NCBI GenBank assembly: GCA_945919075.1
Contig: CAMEIX010000003.1
Location: 114,682 to 178,681, forward strand
Source of the DNA: an uncultured Lachnospiraceae bacterium
GTDB lineage: Bacteria; Bacillota; Clostridia; Lachnospirales; Lachnospiraceae
DNA length: 64,000 nt
Direction: 5' to 3'
Translations under genes and position numbers: made by a program
The notes under the pieces: generated by a model
Told to the model about the DNA's origin: nothing
The model's input: the letters and a program-made list of their open reading frames with translations, nothing else
The model's database searches: none
In this document: positions 5,385 through 14,817 of the stretch, one piece after another
Layout: every line of letters begins with the position of its first letter
Numbering within the stretch: position 1 is the first letter of the stretch

Positions 5385-7496
5385 TTACACTTCAAATGTC
5401 AAGTCGCCGTAGGTAGGCATGGGCCACATGGATTTATCCACGATCATTTCCAGTTCATCAACCGGCTTGCGGAGTTCATCCATGACAGGCTTTACGGTAT
5501 CCTTGAAGTAGAAGGCTCTGTCCTTAACCACCTTGATGGAGGATGCTTCTGCGGTCACAAGCTCCAGTTTGGAAAGTGCGGTCTTAGCTGCCTTTAATTT
5601 CATGGAAACGGCATTTAAGAGTTCCAACTGAACAGAAGCATCTGCGCCTGCTGCCTTTACCGCAACCACAGTGTCGGCTAACGATCTGCTGTATCTTACA
5701 ACCGCGGGAACAATCTTCTTATTTGCCATGTTAATCATGGTCAGTGCTTCGATATTCATGGTTTTTGCATAGGTTTCGTACACGATCTCTTCCCGGGATT
5801 CCAGTTCCACCTTGGTATAAATACCGAATTTTGCAAAGAGATTCACTGCTTTCTCGGTAGTCAGCGTGCCTGCTGCCTCAATCATGGAAGGAATATTGGG
5901 CAATTCTCTCGCTTCTGCCATCTTGACCCATTCTTCCGAATAACCGTCACCGTTGAAAATAATTCTCTGGTGTTCCGTCATATATTCCTTTATCAAATCA
6001 TGAACCGCCATTTCAAAGTTCTCGGCTTCTTCCAGTCTGTCGGCTGCCTCGCAGAACGCCTCGGCAACAATGGCATTTAATGTGGTATTGGGGTCCGCAA
6101 TGGAATCGGAAGAACCCACCATACGGAACTCAAATTTATTTCCGGTAAATGCAAAAGGTGAAGTACGGTTACGATCTGTTGCGTCCTTCTCAAAATCAGG
6201 GAGTGTGGACACACCGGTCTGTAATTTTCCTCCGTTAATCAGGTGGGATGCCGCACCGGTTTCCACAAGCTGTCTTACCACGTCTTCCAGCTGTTCGCCT
6301 AAGAAAACGGAAATAATGGCGGGCGGCGCTTCATTGGCACCGAGTCGGTGGTCATTTCCCACATCGGAAGCGCTCTGACGCAATAAATCTGCGTGGGTGT
6401 CCACTGCCTTTAAGATGCAGGCAAGCACCAGTAAAAACTGGATGTTTTCATTGGGTGTTTCACCCGGGTCCAATAAATTGACACCATTATCAGTTGTAAG
6501 AGACCAGTTATCATGCTTACCGGAGCCGTTCACGCCGGCAAAGGGTTTCTCATGTAAGAGGCAGGTCAGACCGTGACGGTCCGCAACCTTCTTCATGGTC
6601 TCCATCACAAGCTGGTTGTGATCCACCGCAATATTGGCGGTTTCATAAATGGGCGCCAGTTCATGCTGTGCGGGAGCCACCTCATTATGTTGGGTCTTTG
6701 CCGTTACACCCAGCTTCCAGAGTTCAATATTCAAATCCTTCATGAAGGCCCCGATTCTTTCCCGAATGGTACCATAATAGTGATCTTCCAGTTCCTGTCC
6801 TTTCGGAGCAGGTGCACCAAATAAGGTTCTTCCGGTAAAAATCAGGTCATCCCTCTGCAAATATTTTGCCTTATCCACCAGAAAATATTCCTGTTCAGCC
6901 CCTACACTGGGAACCACCTTGGTAGCCTCAGTATTTCCAAAGAGACGGACAATACGAAGGGCCTGTGTGCTGATTGCCTCCATGGAACGAAGCAGGGGTG
7001 TTTTCTTATCCAGTGCCTCGCCTTTATAAGAGCAGAAAGCAGTGGGTATACACAAAATCACTCCTGTAGCATCTTCTTTTAAGAAGGCAGGACTGGTAAT
7101 ATCCCATGCGGTATATCCTCTTGCCTCGAAGGTTGCACGAAGACCGCCTGACGGGAAGGAGGAGCCGTCTGCTTCCCCTTTAATCAGTTCCTTGCCGGAA
7201 AATTCCAGAATCATATGTCCGGTCTCATCGGGATGGCTCACAAAGGCATCATGCTTTTCCGCAGTAATACCGGTAAGCGGCTGGAACCAATGGGTATAAT
7301 GGGTTGCCCCGTTTTCCACTGCCCAGTCTTTCATGGCCTTTGCCACAACATCCGCGGTTTCCAAAGAAAGTTCGCCGCCCTGTTCCATGACTTTCCGTAC
7401 TTCTTTATACACATTTTTAGGGAGACGTTCCTTCATCTTACCCACGGTAAAAACTTTGCTGGCAAATAATTCTTCCACATTCAGTACTTCACTCAT
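5385..7496 (-). CDS. glnN: Glutamine synthetase type III
   Basis: 703 residues, the usual length of the large GSIII class. Recognisable blocks include GAEQEYFLVDK (about 193), EVAPAQHELAPIYE (about 272-285), the ATP/glutamate segment NGSGKHDNWSL (about 324), and NRTSPFAFTGNKFEFRMVGSS (about 439-460). It condenses glutamate and ammonia to glutamine in the cytoplasm at the cost of ATP, as a homo-dodecamer of two stacked rings. An AGGGCG-type ribosome site precedes the ATG. It appears monocistronic; a GC-rich hairpin and then the tRNA-Gln gene follow. No glnR-type operator was recognised. Confidence 0.95.
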   Translation of the reverse strand: MSEVLNVEELFASKVFTVGKMKERLPKNVYKEVRKVMEQGGELSLETADVVAKAMKDWAVENGATHYTHWFQPLTGITAEKHDAFVSHPDETGHMILEFSGKELIKGEADGSSFPSGGLRATFEARGYTAWDITSPAFLKEDATGVILCIPTAFCSYKGEALDKKTPLLRSMEAISTQALRIVRLFGNTEATKVVPSVGAEQEYFLVDKAKYLQRDDLIFTGRTLFGAPAPKGQELEDHYYGTIRERIGAFMKDLNIELWKLGVTAKTQHNEVAPAQHELAPIYETANIAVDHNQLVMETMKKVADRHGLTCLLHEKPFAGVNGSGKHDNWSLTTDNGVNLLDPGETPNENIQFLLVLACILKAVDTHADLLRQSASDVGNDHRLGANEAPPAIISVFLGEQLEDVVRQLVETGAASHLINGGKLQTGVSTLPDFEKDATDRNRTSPFAFTGNKFEFRMVGSSDSIADPNTTLNAIVAEAFCEAADRLEEAENFEMAVHDLIKEYMTEHQRIIFNGDGYSEEWVKMAEARELPNIPSMIEAAGTLTTEKAVNLFAKFGIYTKVELESREEIVYETYAKTMNIEALTMINMANKKIVPAVVRYSRSLADTVVAVKAAGADASVQLELLNAVSMKLKAAKTALSKLELVTAEASSIKVVKDRAFYFKDTVKPVMDELRKPVDELEMIVDKSMWPMPTYGDLTFEV

Positions 7497-7610
7497 ATTT
7501 CGCTTCGCCCTTTCTTTTGCCTTTCATAAAATATATTATACATTAGCCTACTTTCCTAAAAAAAGCAAGCCATTTTCCCATCTGCTATTTTTTACACAGT
7601 TTTCCATCCG

Positions 7611-8840
7611 TTATCCTTTTACACGCAGAAGATCCGCTTCATCCGGCAAAGCGGATAATTTCAGCCAGATTTCCTGCTGGGGGTGGGGTGCGCTTTCCAC
7701 GGGGTTTAATTCCCCATCATACATCTCTTCCACCGTAACTTCTACATTTTGTCCATCCGGCTTCATGATTTCAATCCGGTCGCCCACACAGAATTTGTTT
7801 CGCTGGGTAATTCTTGCCCGACCGTCTTTGACTTCCTCAATGATTCCCAGATAAATATATTCATTTACATAGGTATTATGATCATAAATCTGGGTATTCT
7901 CGTCCGGTTTTCCGAAATAGAAACCAGTCGTAAACTGTCGGTAAGTGCACTTTGCAATTTCCTCCTCATACCATGCCATGTTAGCGCGGTATTTCTCTTC
8001 TGACTCCAGATAATCATCAATGGCTTTTCGATAGGTTCTTGCAACCGCTGCGACATAAAGCGCGGTCTTCATGCGTCCTTCAATTTTGAAACTATCAATA
8101 CCCGCATCCACGAGTTCGGGGATATGCCCAATCATGCAAAGGTCCTTGGAATTGAAAATGTAAGTACCTCTTTCATTCTCATAAACCGGCATATATTCGC
8201 CGGGTCTGGTTTCCTCCACCACTGCATATTTCCAGCGGCAGGGATGGGTACAGGCACCCTTATTGGCATCCCGTCCGGTAAAATAATTGCTGAGAAGGCA
8301 TCTTCCGGAATAGGAAATGCACATGGCTCCGTGAATAAAGCTTTCAATTTCCATTTCCTCCGGGATGTTCTCACGGATTTCCTTTATTTCTCTTAAGGAA
8401 AGCTCTCTGGCACTTACCACACGCTTTGCTCCCTGTTCCCACCAGAAACGGTATGTCAGGTAGTTGGTGTTATTGGCCTGTGTGGAAATATGGCGCTCAA
8501 TTTCGGGACACTCTTCTTTCGCAATGGAATACATCCCCGGATCGGAAATAATCAGGGCATCCGGGCCTATCTCTTTTAATTCCCGGAAATATTCCCTGGC
8601 TGCCTTTAAATCCCCATTGTGGGCAAGAATATTGGCTGTCACATACACTTTCACTTGATGGGCATGGGCGAAACGGATGCCTTCCGCCATTTCTTCCATG
8701 GTAAAATTTTTGGCCTTGGCGCGAAGTCCGAAGGCTTCCCCCCCAATATAAACTGCATCCGCCCCAAAATTGACGGCTGTTTTTAACACTTCCAGACTAC
8801 TGGCCGGAATCAGAAGTTCCGGCTTTCTTATTTTATTCAT
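7611..8840 (-). CDS. trhP: U32 family protein, probable tRNA uridine-34 hydroxylase TrhP
   Basis: 409 residues. It shows typical U32 blocks: PELLIPASSLEVLKTAVNFGADAVYIGG near the N-terminus, HISTQANNTN, ARELSLREI, and the cysteine-containing segments MCISYSGRCLLSNY and CTHPCRWKY. GIDSFKIEGRMKTALYVA follows. Bacterial TrhP hydroxylates U34 of several tRNAs, an oxygen-independent reaction that uses prephenate. The start at 8840 was chosen for its GGAG site 6 nt upstream; an alternative ATG at 8885 overlaps trmR by 4 bp but adds a non-conserved 15-residue tail. The order mltG-like, trmR, trhP matches Bacillus yrrL-yrrM-yrrNO, which supports this role. Other U32 members act on rRNA (RlhA), so the substrate is inferred. 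Confidence 0.8.
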   Translation of the reverse strand: MNKIRKPELLIPASSLEVLKTAVNFGADAVYIGGEAFGLRAKAKNFTMEEMAEGIRFAHAHQVKVYVTANILAHNGDLKAAREYFRELKEIGPDALIISDPGMYSIAKEECPEIERHISTQANNTNYLTYRFWWEQGAKRVVSARELSLREIKEIRENIPEEMEIESFIHGAMCISYSGRCLLSNYFTGRDANKGACTHPCRWKYAVVEETRPGEYMPVYENERGTYIFNSKDLCMIGHIPELVDAGIDSFKIEGRMKTALYVAAVARTYRKAIDDYLESEEKYRANMAWYEEEIAKCTYRQFTTGFYFGKPDENTQIYDHNTYVNEYIYLGIIEEVKDGRARITQRNKFCVGDRIEIMKPDGQNVEVTVEEMYDGELNPVESAPHPQQEIWLKLSALPDEADLLRVKG

Positions 8841-8881
8841 ACAATGCTCCTGCTCTCCAAAATCTTTCGGTCTGTGCCGGG

Positions 8882-9520
8882 TCACTTTTTCGTACTGATG
8901 GATACCCCGTCCCCTACGGGCAGAATCACGGTTTCCAGTTCTTCATGATGCGTTATGGCATACAGATATTCCCTCATGCGGGCATGAATGGTCCGGTTCC
9001 TTCTGGTTACGGCAAAGCGTGACTCCAAAACATCCCCGTCCTGAAGTACGTTGTCCGAAACAAGAAGCCCGCCCTGTCTTAAAAGGCGCAATGCATCCGG
9101 CAGAAAGCGGATGTACTGTGCTTTTGCCGCATCCATGAAAATGAAATCAAAGCTTCCTTCCAGTCCGGCAAGGATATCGGCAGCGTCCCCCTCTAAAAGG
9201 GTAATCCTGTCCTCCATACCCGCGCGCCTGAAATTTTCTCTGGCAACCGGAATGCGTTTTTCATACTTTTCAATCGTTACAATTCTGGAGTCCGGTGCAT
9301 ATTCTGCCATGAGAAGGGAGGAAAATCCGACTGCGCACCCCACCTCCAGAATGTCCTTGGGCTTATGTGCCGCCATCAGGAAACGAAGCAGGGTCTGGGT
9401 CTGGGTACGGATAATCGGTACTTCGTCCTTCTTAGCTTCTTTTTCTATTTGATTTAAAAAAGGCGTATTGCCTTTATCAAACGAATCAATAAAGGCAATC
9501 ATTCTTTCATCATTTATCAT
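8882..9520 (-). CDS. trmR: tRNA 5-hydroxyuridine methyltransferase TrmR
   Basis: 212 residues of the class I SAM O-methyltransferase fold: EVGCAVGFSSLLMAEY (motif I, about 60-75), IVTIEKYEKR (motif II), FIFMDAAKAQY (metal-binding Asp) and LVSDNVLQDG. TrmR (YrrM) turns ho5U34 of tRNA into mo5U34, the step after TrhP, whose gene is directly downstream. The ATG is preceded by GGAG and overlaps the end of the MltG-like gene by 4 bp, so translation is probably coupled. Related catechol-type O-methyltransferases look alike; gene order decides the call. Confidence 0.85.
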   Translation of the reverse strand: MINDERMIAFIDSFDKGNTPFLNQIEKEAKKDEVPIIRTQTQTLLRFLMAAHKPKDILEVGCAVGFSSLLMAEYAPDSRIVTIEKYEKRIPVARENFRRAGMEDRITLLEGDAADILAGLEGSFDFIFMDAAKAQYIRFLPDALRLLRQGGLLVSDNVLQDGDVLESRFAVTRRNRTIHARMREYLYAITHHEELETVILPVGDGVSISTKK

Positions 9521-10017
9521 TCTTCTTCTCCGGTAAAACCGTTTTCCTCTTCGCCGGCATAGCCATCTTCTTCACCGCTAAACCCGGTCTCCTGCGCATC
9601 ACTTGCTTCTTTTGTGGTGTCCCCTCCCGTATTATCTTCCGGCTCTTCCTCCACGGGCTCGGCAGCCATGACTGCCATCATTTCCACCATGGTCATGGAA
9701 GTATTTAAGGTGTATTCTCCGGGACGGAGTTTGTTTTTGTAGGCCGACAATAAATTCTGCAGGTAGAACAATTTGGCATCCCGGATAAGCCCCTTGCTTT
9801 CCAAGATTTCGCCTATCTGCAACGCACTTTTGCCCATGGTAATTTCCACGTTAATATCAACTCCCGGCGCTTCCGTCATGGGTTCTTCCTTAAAGACCCG
9901 GAAGCCGTAGTCATACGCAATCGTGGCACCTTTGTAAATAAAAAAGACCACTGCCACATAAATTACCACTTTTAATATGGTGCTAAATATTGCCCGAACC
10001 AACTGTTTGGTACTCAT
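9517..10017 (-). CDS. MltG-like membrane protein lacking the transglycosylase domain
   Basis: 166 residues. One membrane helix (about 12-28) is followed by a short extracellular domain, VDINVEITMGKSALQIGEILESKGLIRDAKLFYLQNLL, that matches the LysM-like N-terminal module of YceG/MltG. Normal MltG continues with a ~200-residue lytic transglycosylase domain; here the protein ends in an acidic low-complexity tail (EEPEDNTGG to FTGEEE). No downstream frame restores the missing part, so this looks like a stable short form and not a fresh frameshift. It holds the yrrL position before trmR. It may bind peptidoglycan without cutting it. Confidence 0.75.
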   Translation of the reverse strand: MSTKQLVRAIFSTILKVVIYVAVVFFIYKGATIAYDYGFRVFKEEPMTEAPGVDINVEITMGKSALQIGEILESKGLIRDAKLFYLQNLLSAYKNKLRPGEYTLNTSMTMVEMMAVMAAEPVEEEPEDNTGGDTTKEASDAQETGFSGEEDGYAGEEENGFTGEEE

Positions 10018-10057
10018 ATTCTTATCTCCTATAACTCATTCTGACCGGGAAAGCAGA

Positions 10058-10384
10058 CTATGCAAAGTCCAGTTCCTCAGTCATGGTCATATTTATTTGC
10101 TGCATCATCCGGCACAGGCCAAGCTCCGCTGCAAGGAAATCCGAAACCAGAGGATCTTCTCTGAATTTTTCATATTCTCTTTCAAAATCCTCGATCTTAT
10201 CGAAAAGCTCGTCTCCCACCGTTGCACTCTGCAATTGAAAATTCCGGATTCTGAATTCATCAATCTTGGCTTTCAGTTCCGGGAAACGGCTCACTTTTTC
10301 CTTCTGTCTGGAATATTCTTTATATACCTCGGTCCCCTTAATCTCTCCTATAAAACGCTCAAGTGCCTGTTCTAACTCTATCAT
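10058..10384 (-). CDS. YlbF/YmcA family protein
   Basis: 108 residues, nearly all helical: a YlbF-type domain (EQALERFIGEIKGTEVYKEYSRQKEKVSRFPELKAKIDEFR) followed by LVSDFLAAELGLCRMMQQINMTM. In Bacillus, YlbF, YmcA and YaaT form a complex that modulates RNase Y and phosphorelay signalling. The start was placed at 10384, where AGGAGATT precedes the ATG; a longer frame to 10459 overlaps the RNase J gene and lacks a better site. It lies 20 bp behind RNase J, which fits a shared RNA-turnover theme. Confidence 0.75.
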   Translation of the reverse strand: MIELEQALERFIGEIKGTEVYKEYSRQKEKVSRFPELKAKIDEFRIRNFQLQSATVGDELFDKIEDFEREYEKFREDPLVSDFLAAELGLCRMMQQINMTMTEELDFA

Positions 10385-10404
10385 GATAATCTCCTTAGTA
10401 TATT

Positions 10405-12078
10405 TTATACTTCCATGATGATTGGAAGAATCATCGGACGACGTTTGGTCTTTTTCCACACGTATTCGGAAAGTGCATCCTTTGTGGCGGATTTTAACCT
10501 GCCCCAGTCGGTTACTCCTCTGTCCAGAAGCTCGTTCAGTTTTTCATCCACAATCTGCCTTGCCTCTTCCATCAGTTCATCGGATTCTTTCACATAAACA
10601 AATCCTCTTGAAACGATGTCCGGTCCGGAAACCAGATACCCTTCTGTTCTGTCCAGAGCCATTACCACAATCAGAATACCGTCTTCCGCAAGGTGCTGTC
10701 TGTCCCGAAGTACAATATTCCCTACATCGCCAACGCCAAGTCCGTCCACCAATATGGAGCCTACCGGAACCTTACCGGTAACCTTTGCGCTCTCATCGGT
10801 GAGTTCCAGCACATCCCCGGAGGAAAGAATAAAGATATTGTCTTTTTCTATGCCTAAATTTTCTGCAATTTTTGCCTGAGCCCGCAAATGCTTGTACTCC
10901 CCGTGTGCGGGAATTGCGTATTTGGGCTTCACTAAAGTATAAATCAGTTTAATCTCTTCCTGGCAGGCATGTCCGGATACGTGCGTATCCTGGAAAATGA
11001 CATCCGCTCCTTTACGGAAAAGTTCATTGATTACCTTGGTAACAGCCTTCTCATTGCCCGGAATGGGATTACTTGAAAAGATAACCGTATCCCCGGCTCC
11101 GATGGTAATCTTCTTGTGCATATTGCTTGCCATACGGGAAAGGGCTGCCATGCTTTCTCCCTGACTTCCCGTGGTAATGATGACCTGCTGTTCATCCGGA
11201 TAATTTTTTAACTGGTCCACATCAATTAACGTCTGGTCCGGAATATTCAAATATCCCAGGTTGGAAGCCGTTTCAATGATGTTTACCATGCTTCTGCCTT
11301 CCACCACTACCTTGCGGCCGAATTTATAGGCAGTATTAATAATCTGCTGTACGCGGTCCACATTGGATGCAAAGGTTGCCACAAAAATACGGGTATTCTT
11401 GTGGTCGGCAAACAGGGTATCAAAAGTTCTGCCCACTGTTTTTTCGGAAGGAGTGAATCCCGGACGCTCTGCATTGGTGGAATCACAAAGAAGTGCAAGC
11501 ACTCCCTTTTTACCGATTTCCGCAAAACGCTGTAAATCTATGGCATCCCCGAAAACAGGGGTGTAATCCACCTTAAAGTCCCCGGTGTGTACCACACAGC
11601 CTGCGGGAGAATAAATGGCCAGTGCCGCTGCATCCGCAATACTGTGATTCGTCTTGATAAATTCAATGCGGAACTGTCCCAAATTGATGGATTGTCCGAA
11701 CTTAACCACCTTTCTCTTGGTGGTCTTCTCCAGACCATGTTCCTTTAACTTGTTTTCAATAATCCCCACCGTAAGCTTGGTGGCATAGATGGGTACATTC
11801 ACCCTGCGTAAGACATAGGGCAGTGCACCGATATGGTCCTCATGACCATGGGTGATGACAAAGCCCTTTACTTTATTAATATTTTCCTCCAGATAAGTTA
11901 CATCGGGGATTACCAGATCAATACCCAGCATATCATCTGCCGGAAAAGACAGACCGCAATCCACCACAACGATACTGTCTTCGTATTCAAAGGCAGTAAT
12001 ATTCATACCGATCTGCTCCAAACCGCCCAAGGGAATAATTTTGAGCGGAGAGGTCACGATATTCTCTTTTTTCTTCAA
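10405..12078 (-). CDS. rnj: Ribonuclease J
   Basis: 557 residues. The metallo-beta-lactamase core has VITHGHEDHIGAL (HxHxDH, about 75-87), SIADAAALAIYSPAGCVVHTGDFKVD, and LLCDSTNAERPGFTPSEK. The beta-CASP part includes TGSQGESMAALSRMA and HVSGHACQEE, and a C-terminal domain follows. RNase J is a 5'-3' exoribonuclease and endonuclease for mRNA decay and rRNA maturation. The start codon is TTG at 12078 with GGAGGT upstream. All zinc-site residues appear intact. Either RnjA or RnjB naming is possible; no second copy is in this window. Confidence 0.95.
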   Translation of the reverse strand: MKKKENIVTSPLKIIPLGGLEQIGMNITAFEYEDSIVVVDCGLSFPADDMLGIDLVIPDVTYLEENINKVKGFVITHGHEDHIGALPYVLRRVNVPIYATKLTVGIIENKLKEHGLEKTTKRKVVKFGQSINLGQFRIEFIKTNHSIADAAALAIYSPAGCVVHTGDFKVDYTPVFGDAIDLQRFAEIGKKGVLALLCDSTNAERPGFTPSEKTVGRTFDTLFADHKNTRIFVATFASNVDRVQQIINTAYKFGRKVVVEGRSMVNIIETASNLGYLNIPDQTLIDVDQLKNYPDEQQVIITTGSQGESMAALSRMASNMHKKITIGAGDTVIFSSNPIPGNEKAVTKVINELFRKGADVIFQDTHVSGHACQEEIKLIYTLVKPKYAIPAHGEYKHLRAQAKIAENLGIEKDNIFILSSGDVLELTDESAKVTGKVPVGSILVDGLGVGDVGNIVLRDRQHLAEDGILIVVMALDRTEGYLVSGPDIVSRGFVYVKESDELMEEARQIVDEKLNELLDRGVTDWGRLKSATKDALSEYVWKKTKRRPMILPIIMEV

Positions 12079-12239
12079 TCAGTTTACCTCCTTATATCCA
12101 GCCGGCATGGCTTATCGGATGAGGGATCCTTCTTTTATGAACTGCGAAACTTTTCCGAAAGTTTTGCAATAAAAAAAGAATGCTCTTTCGTCCAAGCAAT
12201 ACCGTACTGCTTTTCTATTGAAAGTTCCTTAAGGAACCT

Positions 12240-12500
12240 TTACTCTAATGTAATATCCTCCATCATGCTGGAAAAAACATCTGCAACCGCAGACAATTCC
12301 TCATCATCTTCCACGATGGCATAAACACTTTCTGCTTCTCCGTCGGCAGAAAGATCTTTTAAAATCAGGGCCTCAGAGTCCCCTTCTTCTTCCTCTGTTA
12401 CCAGTATATAATTGACACCGCCGATACGGGTCTGTTCCAATACAAAAAAGGAAACGGATTCCCCATTTGCTTCTTCCGGATAAAATGTAATCTTTTCCAA
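12240..12500 (-). CDS. DUF1292 protein
   Basis: 86 residues, acidic: KITFYPEEANGESVSFFVLEQTRIGGVNYILVTEEE..DSEALILKDL fits the DUF1292 family. Function unknown; the gene is often found with ireB and ruvX as here. The start is TTG with GTGAGG upstream, only 10 bp after ruvX. The 161 bp behind it, before RNase J, hold a palindrome around TTCCTTAAGGAA (about 12226-12241) and a hairpin of AAAACTTT/AAAGTTTT near 12145-12168, but no clear terminator. A Fur gene often found at this point in relatives is absent. Confidence 0.8.
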   Translation of the reverse strand: MEKITFYPEEANGESVSFFVLEQTRIGGVNYILVTEEEEGDSEALILKDLSADGEAESVYAIVEDDEELSAVADVFSSMMEDITLE

Positions 12501-12510
12501 ATTGTAAACC

Positions 12511-12954
12511 TCACATATTTTCGCTTGCTTTTTGCATATTACGCCGGTCCAGATAACCTTGCAAAATAAAACAAGCCGCTATTCTGTCCACATGCTCCTT
12601 GCGTTCTTCCCTTCGAATACCGGCTTCCATCATCGTTTTATCTGCGGCCACGGTAGTCAGTCTCTCATCCCAGAGATTGACCGGCAGGCCTGTCCTTCGT
12701 TCTAACTTTTCCTGAAATTCTTTGGTGAGTTCGACTCTGATACCCTCTGTGTTATTCATATTTTTGGGGAGCCCCAAAACAACTTCTTCCACGCCGTATT
12801 CCACAATCAGTTCTTCGATACGTGCCAGAGTCTGCCGTAATTTGTTTTCTTCCTTGCGTCTGATAATCTCGATTCCCTGTGCCGTGATAAGCAACGGATC
12901 ACTGATGGCCACTCCCACGGTCTTTGAGCCGAAATCCAGTCCCATTATTCGCAT
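12511..12954 (-). CDS. ruvX: Holliday junction resolvase-like protein RuvX (YqgF)
   Basis: 147 residues of RNase H fold: [19 protein letters not shown] (catalytic Asp near 6), [15 protein letters not shown], and [15 protein letters not shown] with the later acidic [16 protein letters not shown]. YqgF proteins act in 16S rRNA 5' processing and possibly recombination. The start at 12954 (ATG, GGG site) was preferred over a GTG at 12972 that would overlap ireB. Middle gene of ireB-ruvX-DUF1292. Confidence 0.9.
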   Translation of the reverse strand: MRIMGLDFGSKTVGVAISDPLLITAQGIEIIRRKEENKLRQTLARIEELIVEYGVEEVVLGLPKNMNNTEGIRVELTKEFQEKLERRTGLPVNLWDERLTTVAADKTMMEAGIRREERKEHVDRIAACFILQGYLDRRNMQKASENM

Positions 12955-12962
12955 ATTCTGCC

Positions 12963-13232
12963 CTACTTCCACTGATTGTTATGGATATAATCTGCTAACA
13001 GTTCTTCTACCAGTTCATCTCTTTCGACTTTCATAATCATGCTTCTTGCATTCTTATGGCAGGTGATGTAGGTAGGATCCCCACTCATAATATATCCTAC
13101 AATTTGGTTCACCGGATTGTATCCTTTTTCTACAAGTGCTTCGTAAACGGTATATAAAACCACCTTAACGCCGGTTTCCAGTTCAGATTCTACATTAAAA
13201 AACTGTGTATTTCCCAAATCCTGATTCTGCAT
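12963..13232 (-). CDS. ireB: IreB family regulatory phosphoprotein (UPF0297)
   Basis: 89 residues covering the full family: [58 protein letters not shown]. In enterococci IreB is a small target of the Ser/Thr kinase IreK and affects cephalosporin resistance. AGAGAGGTAAAAT precedes the ATG. First gene of the ireB-ruvX-DUF1292 operon, with a promoter at 13300-13328. The N-terminal Thr that is phosphorylated in other species may correspond to Thr9 in GNTQFF. Confidence 0.9.
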   Translation of the reverse strand: MQNQDLGNTQFFNVESELETGVKVVLYTVYEALVEKGYNPVNQIVGYIMSGDPTYITCHKNARSMIMKVERDELVEELLADYIHNNQWK

Positions 13233-13299
13233 ATTTTACCTCTCTTTCACGTAAAGTTCCCCGTCTTTTCGTCCTATGTATATAGATATACTTAGTAAT

Positions 13300-13328
13300 A
13301 TAATACTCTATATTTTCAGATAATTCAA
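13300..13328 (-). promoter_or_regulatory. Putative promoter of ireB-ruvX operon
   Basis: Minus-strand TTGAAT, 17-bp spacer, TATTAT, 68 bp before the ireB ATG. Confidence 0.5.
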
Positions 13329-13362
13329 CCAAAATACGTGAAAAAATTGCTTATTTTCCTCA

Positions 13363-14784
13363 TTATTCCATGAGAAGAACTTCCCCTTGCAGAAAGTCTG
13401 AAATCCGTCCCCGGATGATTTGGTTTGCAAGGGATTCCTCACTTCTTTTTGCCACTTTTACATACTCCCTTGTGTGGCCGATCTGATAGGTTTTGCCCCC
13501 GATTCTTTTTGCTTCCTCAAAAAGCACCTCTACTTCCCTGCCCACATAAAATGCACGGAATTCTTTGGACATGGCTGCCTCCATCTCAAATAAAACCTTG
13601 CTTCTTTCCCTCTGGACAGGCCCCGGCACCTGATGGGGCATTGCTGCCGCTTTGGTTCCTTTTCTCTTGGAATATCTGAAAATATGCATTTCGTATAGAT
13701 TCACCTCTTTTAAGAACTCCACGGTTTCCGCAAATTCTTCCCCGGTCTCTCCCGGAAATCCCACAATCACATCCGTGGTAATTGCCGGGTGTCCAAAGGC
13801 TTTTCTTAAAAGACGTACTCCGTTTAAGTATTCACCGGTGGTATAGTGTCTATTCATTCTTTTTAAGGTTTCATCATTTCCGCTTTGCAGGGAGAGATGA
13901 AAATGAGGACAGAGTTTTTCGATTTTAGCCATTCTTTCCACATTTTCCACGGTAATAATCCGGGGTTCCAGGCTGCTTAAGCGTATTCTTTCAATGCCCT
14001 CGATCCCATTTATTTTCTCTAACAGGTCAATCAGCCTGGACCGGCCGGCGTAGTCACGGATACCGTTCTCCCGCACCTTAACCACACTTTCCCCTCTCCT
14101 CCAGGCATCTTCGTCAAAGTCAATGCCATAGGAACTGATATGGATTCCGGTCAGCACAATCTCCTTGTATCCTCTTTTCGCTATGCCCTCTATTTCAGCA
14201 TAAATATCTTCCCATCTGCGGCTTCTGACCCTGCCTCTGGCATAGGGGATAATACAATAGGAGCAAAACTGGTTGCAGCCATCCTGAATTTTGATATAGG
14301 CTCTGCAATGTTCTGCGGTTGTGGTAAGTGTCATTTCTTCATAATCACAGGGCATGCTCATATCCGGGACATAGGCGGAAGAAAAACTCTCCTGCTTACT
14401 CGTATCTTCCCTGCTCTCGGGATTTTTGCCATTTTCCCGCTCTTTAAGGAATTTCTCTAAAATTTCCACCATATCTTTTTTGCGGTTATTGCCAATGGCT
14501 AAGTCCACACCGTCTTTCAGCAGGGCATCGCTGTCCCCGGTCTGCACATAACAGCCCACCGCCACCACAATGGCTCCGGGATTTCTGGTTTTTGCCTGAT
14601 GTAACATCTGCCGGCTCTTGCGGTCTGCAATATTGGTAACCGTGCAGGTATTCACAATATAAATATCGGCGGTTGTATCAAATGGTACAATTTCATAACC
14701 GTTTTCGACCAACATTTGTTGCATTATGTCTATTTCATACGCGTTAACCTTGCATCCAAGGTTATGTAATGCTACTCTTTTCAT
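13363..14784 (-). CDS. mtaB: tRNA ms2t6A37 methylthiotransferase MtaB
   Basis: 473 residues. The N-terminal UPF0004 domain has HNLGCKVNAYE, VNTCTVTNIAD and GCYVQ, giving the three auxiliary-cluster cysteines. The radical-SAM core has CNQFCSYCIIPYARGRVRSR, and a TRAM-like C-terminus follows. GCKVN distinguishes MtaB from MiaB and RimO. It adds a methylthio group to t6A37 in tRNAs that read ANN codons. An insertion of ~40 polar residues (KERENGKNPESREDTSKQESF) separates the first two domains and is longer than in many homologues. GGAAGG precedes the ATG. It appears monocistronic. Confidence 0.93.
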   Translation of the reverse strand: MKRVALHNLGCKVNAYEIDIMQQMLVENGYEIVPFDTTADIYIVNTCTVTNIADRKSRQMLHQAKTRNPGAIVVAVGCYVQTGDSDALLKDGVDLAIGNNRKKDMVEILEKFLKERENGKNPESREDTSKQESFSSAYVPDMSMPCDYEEMTLTTTAEHCRAYIKIQDGCNQFCSYCIIPYARGRVRSRRWEDIYAEIEGIAKRGYKEIVLTGIHISSYGIDFDEDAWRRGESVVKVRENGIRDYAGRSRLIDLLEKINGIEGIERIRLSSLEPRIITVENVERMAKIEKLCPHFHLSLQSGNDETLKRMNRHYTTGEYLNGVRLLRKAFGHPAITTDVIVGFPGETGEEFAETVEFLKEVNLYEMHIFRYSKRKGTKAAAMPHQVPGPVQRERSKVLFEMEAAMSKEFRAFYVGREVEVLFEEAKRIGGKTYQIGHTREYVKVAKRSEESLANQIIRGRISDFLQGEVLLME

Positions 14785-14817
14785 GCATTTCCTTCCAAAT
14801 TTTGTACTGTTTTATCA

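Noticed and set aside
12226..12241. Terminator at the TTCCTTAAGGAA palindrome behind DUF1292
   Set aside because: Palindrome has no loop and no U-run; may be chance or an operator.
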